Source: Phallus indusiatus (taxonomy: Eukaryota > Basidiomycota > Agaricomycetes > Phallales > Phallaceae). From it: a stretch of 64,000 nt of DNA. Position numbers and translations under genes: made by a program. Positions 60,001-64,000 of this stretch are shown here, one piece after another. The notes below the pieces were generated by a model that saw only the letters and a list, made by a program, of their open reading frames with translations, was not told where the DNA came from and ran no database searches. The stretch's first letter is position 1. Every line of letters begins with the position of its first letter. The stretch spans positions 248,001 through 312,000 of the forward strand of contig JAQFWX010000043.1 of the NCBI GenBank assembly GCA_027605045.1, read 5' to 3'.

Positions 60001-61433
60001 CCCAATTCGAATCGCGAACCGCGAGACAAACGATATTGAATGATCCGAGAAGAGGTGCAATGAACTGTGTGTATAACGCACATGATTAATATTAAGCGAT
60101 TATCATGGCATTGCCAAAAGAATTCTTACCTCCGGGAACCACTAACATATATAATAAATAAGCACGTCCAAATTAGTACCAAGTCAATTAAATGAAAACC
60201 AGACTCGGAATCTCCGAGCTTACCTCATACACGAAGCTATATTGTGATTATCAAAAGTTTTGTAAATATACTGGCGTACCCGGTTGAAACACAAAAAGGC
60301 TGAAAATAGACAACTCACACAACACCGAGAACGATCCAGAAAAATCGTAACCTGATCGAGGTTTTTTAATGAGATTTTGATATCTTTCTATTTCCGAGAA
60401 AAAACGGGGAGAGATATTTACCGTTTCCCTTGTAATAGCTCTCCCTTTGAACGGTGCAAGACATCAAACAAGTTGACGTAGATTAAGTTTTGAGGGTAAA
60501 GCATCGTTGTTGGGTATACAAGGAAGGATCCTAAGTTAATGTTAAGGACGGGATCTTGGTTGGGGAGGGGAGAGAACGTACTGAACATTCCGGCGAAGCC
60601 GTAGCCTAGCAATTGAGAGGCGAAGAGGGTGAAGATAGCATTACCCGCCTGTGATAAGTAATCAATAACAGTCCCCATTACTACGACCGACACGTACGTT
60701 GACCGTGATATTGTAGAACAAGTCATCGGACGCAAAGACAAAGCAGGCCAGTGCGGCAGTTGCAGCAGTATTAGCCATAATTTGAGCAGCGACATGTTCC
60801 TTAATATCTGCAATGCAAAAAAAAAATATATTGTTAGAACATCATGTGATTTCACATCGGGGGAAGGGAAGGGGGGCTTACTGAAAGGACCGGGATTGAC
60901 AAAGTTCCAGAATAAATTGTTTCTGTGGAATCTCGATCCGGGACCGGGAATAATGAATTCGAAGACTTTGCCGATCATGTAGGCGAGTAGTTGCAGGAAG
61001 AGAGCAGATACGGTGATAACTTGTGGACGGAATTGCTAGGAGAGAAGTTAGGTTTGGGGGTTTAAATGTATCTCTCCAAAGAGGTACTTACGAAGAGCAT
61101 TCCGAGCACTGCACCAAACGCCGCCAAACCAAGACCGGCAACCCACATTCGAAGAGTATGAACAGGCAAATCGGGGTCATCTTCAAGACTGACAAGAGCG
61201 GTGGAGAAATCTGCAGCGGTTTCGAGAACCTTTTCTTTACCAGACTCGGTATAGAGATTGTCTTCGGCATCTAAAGCGACGTCGGGGCTGAGCGTCGCTT
61301 CGAGCTTGTCGATGTCTTTCTCGTCGCTGCTGAATGAGACTGAAGTGCGGTTGACATAGCTTGGAGGGAGCTCGGCTGCCAGTTCGACAGCTTCGCCCCT
61401 GTCGTGGACTATGTTCTCTTCGAGACGGGTCAT
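57076..61433 (-). CDS. OPT-family oligopeptide transporter
   Basis: Start ATG 61431-61433 (MTRLEENIVHDRGEAVEL) and stop TGA 57076-57078 after KRRDFDDDLNET. The gene is extremely intron-dense (I estimate 20 or more introns), so only the ends and larger exons are firm. An acidic cytosolic N-terminus with DDPDLPVHTLRMWVAGLGLA leads into membrane helices. Family-like pieces follow: FRPQVITVSALFLQLLAYMI, FNFVNPGPF-like (WNFVNPGPF), AAQIMANTAATAALA, TLFASQLLGYGFAGMF, and FLVYPTTMLYPQNLIYVNLF. The VNPGPFN-type and GYG-AG-type motifs fit the OPT superfamily, proton-coupled importers of small peptides in the plasma membrane. Gene length and final charged tail are as expected for a full-length member of about 750-800 aa. 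Confidence 0.88.
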
Positions 61434-62991
61434 TCGTGAGAGGGACCAGGCAAGGGGAAAGGTGCGAGGAAAGGGGGGGGGAGGTGGGGTCCAAGGGAGG
61501 GGACTAGAGAAGAAATAGAAGGAAGCTTCTCTTATATTGAGTTGTGCTTAGGAACCACCAGCATGAGACGTCAATAATATAATGTCTCCTCCTAGACGCT
61601 CGTCATCTCGCCATAATTAAGCAATCATTTGTTATAATGCGTTTTATTAAAGCAATTGGAGCTCACACACGATATGAGTAAAAATAGAGTGTTAGGCACA
61701 GGTGAATCCCCATTTTCTTTCAATCCACTAGCTGCCGGAGCCAGCGGAAGGGAGCGGATCTCAGGTCGGATACATTCGAAGTTGGAGTCTAGGCGTTATG
61801 TGGCAACAACAAGTTGGATAGATAGAGAATCGGCCGTGTTGCGAGCCAGTCTCACTTTTGAACAATGTATTCGGAAAAGAATGGGTCGACGAATCCACCG
61901 GCGGTGCGGAAGAACATCAAAGATAGCACATCGAGAGCACATGGTTGACCTGTTATGGTTCCTGACATATGAATATCGTAAGTAATCTGGATTTGGGATT
62001 ATATAGTGCGATGGACGAATATGATTTTCTCTTTTGATTTGAGCTGGCTAGCCATTATTGTTTGAAAAAAAAGGCCGAGATAGAAGCACGTTTCGACAGG
62101 CGTTTGCCATAAACTCTGTACCGCGTGACATGTGGTGTGTTGTTACGCGCATCCTCGGAAACCCTTTTATCCTCCTCATGACGAGAAGTCGGATCCAGTA
62201 ATGATGTTGTTGTATATTTACCAATACGTATGTATCATATAGAAATGATACCTGTGTTTACAGCTGAATTCAGTCGTTTAGAATGCAGGTGTATTATTGG
62301 ATGGCCCCGAGTCTGCTCCAACTTTAAAAAAAAGTAACACGTGCTATGAACAGGAGAAAAGAAAGAGCACATTAAGGAACGAACATTGCTGTCTCATTTC
62401 CTCTGTTTCAACTTGACAAGCTCCATCGAGAATAGTGGGGTTGGGGTCGTGGTTTGTTTGTGTGCGAGTCGGAGGAAGCATACGGCGGTGGTTCAAAGTT
62501 TTTTCTTTTTTTTGTCATAAAGAAGTCCTAATGCTTACTCATCCGATCCGACCGCTTAGTAGTACAATCTGGCACAACCTGAATACTTTCATGCATACCA
62601 ATACCAATAATTTGAAAATTGCCATTATTTAACATCAAAGAATTCCCTCAGTCGTGCCCAAAGATTCCCACTGACCAAGGACTATGAAAATTCTTTAGAA
62701 TAGTCTGACGTTCCAAGACCCCTTCAGAGCCTTTCCAGCTTCCAGAGCCAAGCTAATGATCAGGCAGCGCTTTGTCACTGCCTCCCCGGTTTAGTCATCG
62801 AAGACGGAAACGCATACTCAACTGGGATTGACTTTCGCCTTAACATTGCCTGTTCGGGAAACGAAGAGCGATCGGATTACATACGCAGTATACTCACGTC
62901 ACTCAGCGTTCTCCCTCGCTCGGACCTTTATAAGGATTCTCGACGTACATACCAAGAGAATGCAACAATTCAAAGTTAAACAGTTTCCAGG
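61434..62991. other. Divergent promoter region of two transporter genes
   Basis: About 1.55 kb between the OPT (-) and MFS (+) genes. The frame 61656-61985 shows no motif. A CCGATCCGACCGC stretch and T-runs occur near 62500-62560, but nothing is assignable. Confidence 0.5.
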
Positions 62992-64000
62992 ATGTCGAGA
63001 AACGACATTGAAGCCTCAGAAAGCAACCTTCACGGTGGACAGTACTCACCAGACGCGAATTCGCTGGAAAAGAGTTCTCCAATCATTACTTTGGACGACA
63101 GCGAGGATCCCAAGAAGATGTCAAACCTTAAAAAGTACTTTATTATTCTAGTAATTTTTACTTCGGCCAGTACGAATCTTTTTTTCCCTTCTCTTCTTCC
63201 TCGCGCCCACTGATCGGTTTCTGGCAGCCTGCGTAACATGTGCCTCGTCCATAGTGAGTAGAGAAGACACGAATCCTCTCTCTCTTTTTTTTCTTTTTTT
63301 GCATCATGATTGAAACACGTCTCGCGATACATTTAGGCTGGTACAACAGAACCGGGCGTACAACGGGATTTACACGTCTCTCACGAAGTTGCTATCTTGG
63401 GTATATCACTATATGTCTTCGGTCTCGGATGTGGCCCCCTTTTACTCGGTCCTTTATCCGAATTCTATGGCAGAAACATCATTTATCGTGTTTCGTACAC
63501 CATATTCTTCGCTTTCCAATTTCCTATCTCATTTGGTAGAAGCGCTGGTATGTCTTTAATATCTTCAGTGTACCTCGGTAACACTTCACATCACTGATGG
63601 GGGACTTACCTGTCGTTCTGTCAGCCGTTTATCTTGTATTCCGGTTTCTTGCTGGTATTGCTGGTGCTGCCTTTTTGAGCGTAGCCGGTGGCTCAATTAC
63701 CGATATCTATGATAATGCATCTGTTGCAAAGCAAGTGCCATCCTTATCTTGCCGCTTTATGATGAAGTCAACTAACTAAAATCTGCCGGATAGTCCAATG
63801 GCTGTGTATACTTTAGGTCCATTCTTAGGTCCCGTTTTAGGTCCGGGCTATGCCGGGTTAGTACATATTTTCTTTCGTTTTATATTTAGAAGAGGGAACC
63901 TTTTAAGCTCATATCACCGAATACAGGTTCGTAAATCAAGTATGTATTTGCTTTCCTGTATGCTACTTCTTTCATAAATCCTCATTCAATGCATCAAATA
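62992..64000 (+). CDS. MFS transporter, DHA1 (drug:H+ antiporter)-like, 5' part
   Basis: Start ATG 62992 (MSRNDIEASESNLHGGQ); the gene continues beyond the right edge. Exons visible: 62992 to about 63162, a short exon giving CVTCASSI near 63225-63250, a third from about 63337 with HEVAILGISLYVFGLG then CGPLLLGPLSEFYGRN, later exons with LVFRFLAGIAGAAFLSVAGG then SITDIY, and NPMAVYTLGPFLGPVLGPGY near 63797-63860. G-P-L-SE-x-xGR is the loop 2-3 motif A of MFS, and the GP-x-x-GP motif belongs to helix 5 of DHA1 antiporters. It is probably a plasma-membrane exporter or multidrug transporter. Divergent from the OPT gene. Confidence 0.88.

Overview
The window is nuclear DNA from a filamentous basidiomycete, most likely an Agaricomycete. 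Coding regions are split by many short GT-AG introns (mostly about 50-65 nt). The genes are dispersed and on both strands. Several families are typical of mushroom-forming fungi: DUF6534 membrane proteins, PA2-like hemopexin-repeat proteins and fungal phytanoyl-CoA dioxygenases. I saw no prokaryotic, organellar, rRNA, tRNA or CRISPR features. All multi-exon models were spliced by eye, so outer limits and the quoted junctions rest on reading frame, splice consensus and family motifs only.

Left region (1-16 kb), accessory. It starts with the 3' end of a hemopexin-repeat gene. A tandem family of six isoprenylcysteine carboxyl methyltransferase (ICMT/Ste14)-like genes follows at 866-12528. All six are about 234-241 aa with two exons and one phase-0 intron at the same place. 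Five lie on the minus strand and one on the plus strand. A decayed hAT transposon (5596-6799) with a perfect 8-bp target duplication sits inside the array, between copies 3 and 4. A seven-helix DUF6534-type membrane protein gene closes the region. This is the most unusual part of the window.

Middle region (16-34 kb), mostly housekeeping. It holds an AGC-type protein kinase, a phytanoyl-CoA dioxygenase-like protein, a gene-poor 3.4 kb stretch, a MAPEG-like membrane protein, an Rsc8/Swi3-type chromatin remodelling subunit (SWIRM-ZZ-SANT), an Old-Yellow-Enzyme family oxidoreductase, elongation factor 1-beta, and Elongator subunit Elp5. The last two are divergent across about 213 bp.

Right region (34-64 kb). 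It holds a 745-aa unknown protein with two CxxC pairs, a 117-aa Cys-rich protein, mitochondrial glycerol-3-phosphate dehydrogenase (Gut2), D-arabinono-1,4-lactone oxidase, a large RGS-domain membrane protein, an N-terminally membrane-anchored disordered protein with an RVRF (possible PP1-docking) motif, an intron-dense OPT oligopeptide transporter, and the 5' part of an MFS transporter that runs off the end. Apart from the methyltransferase array there is no obvious pathway cluster.
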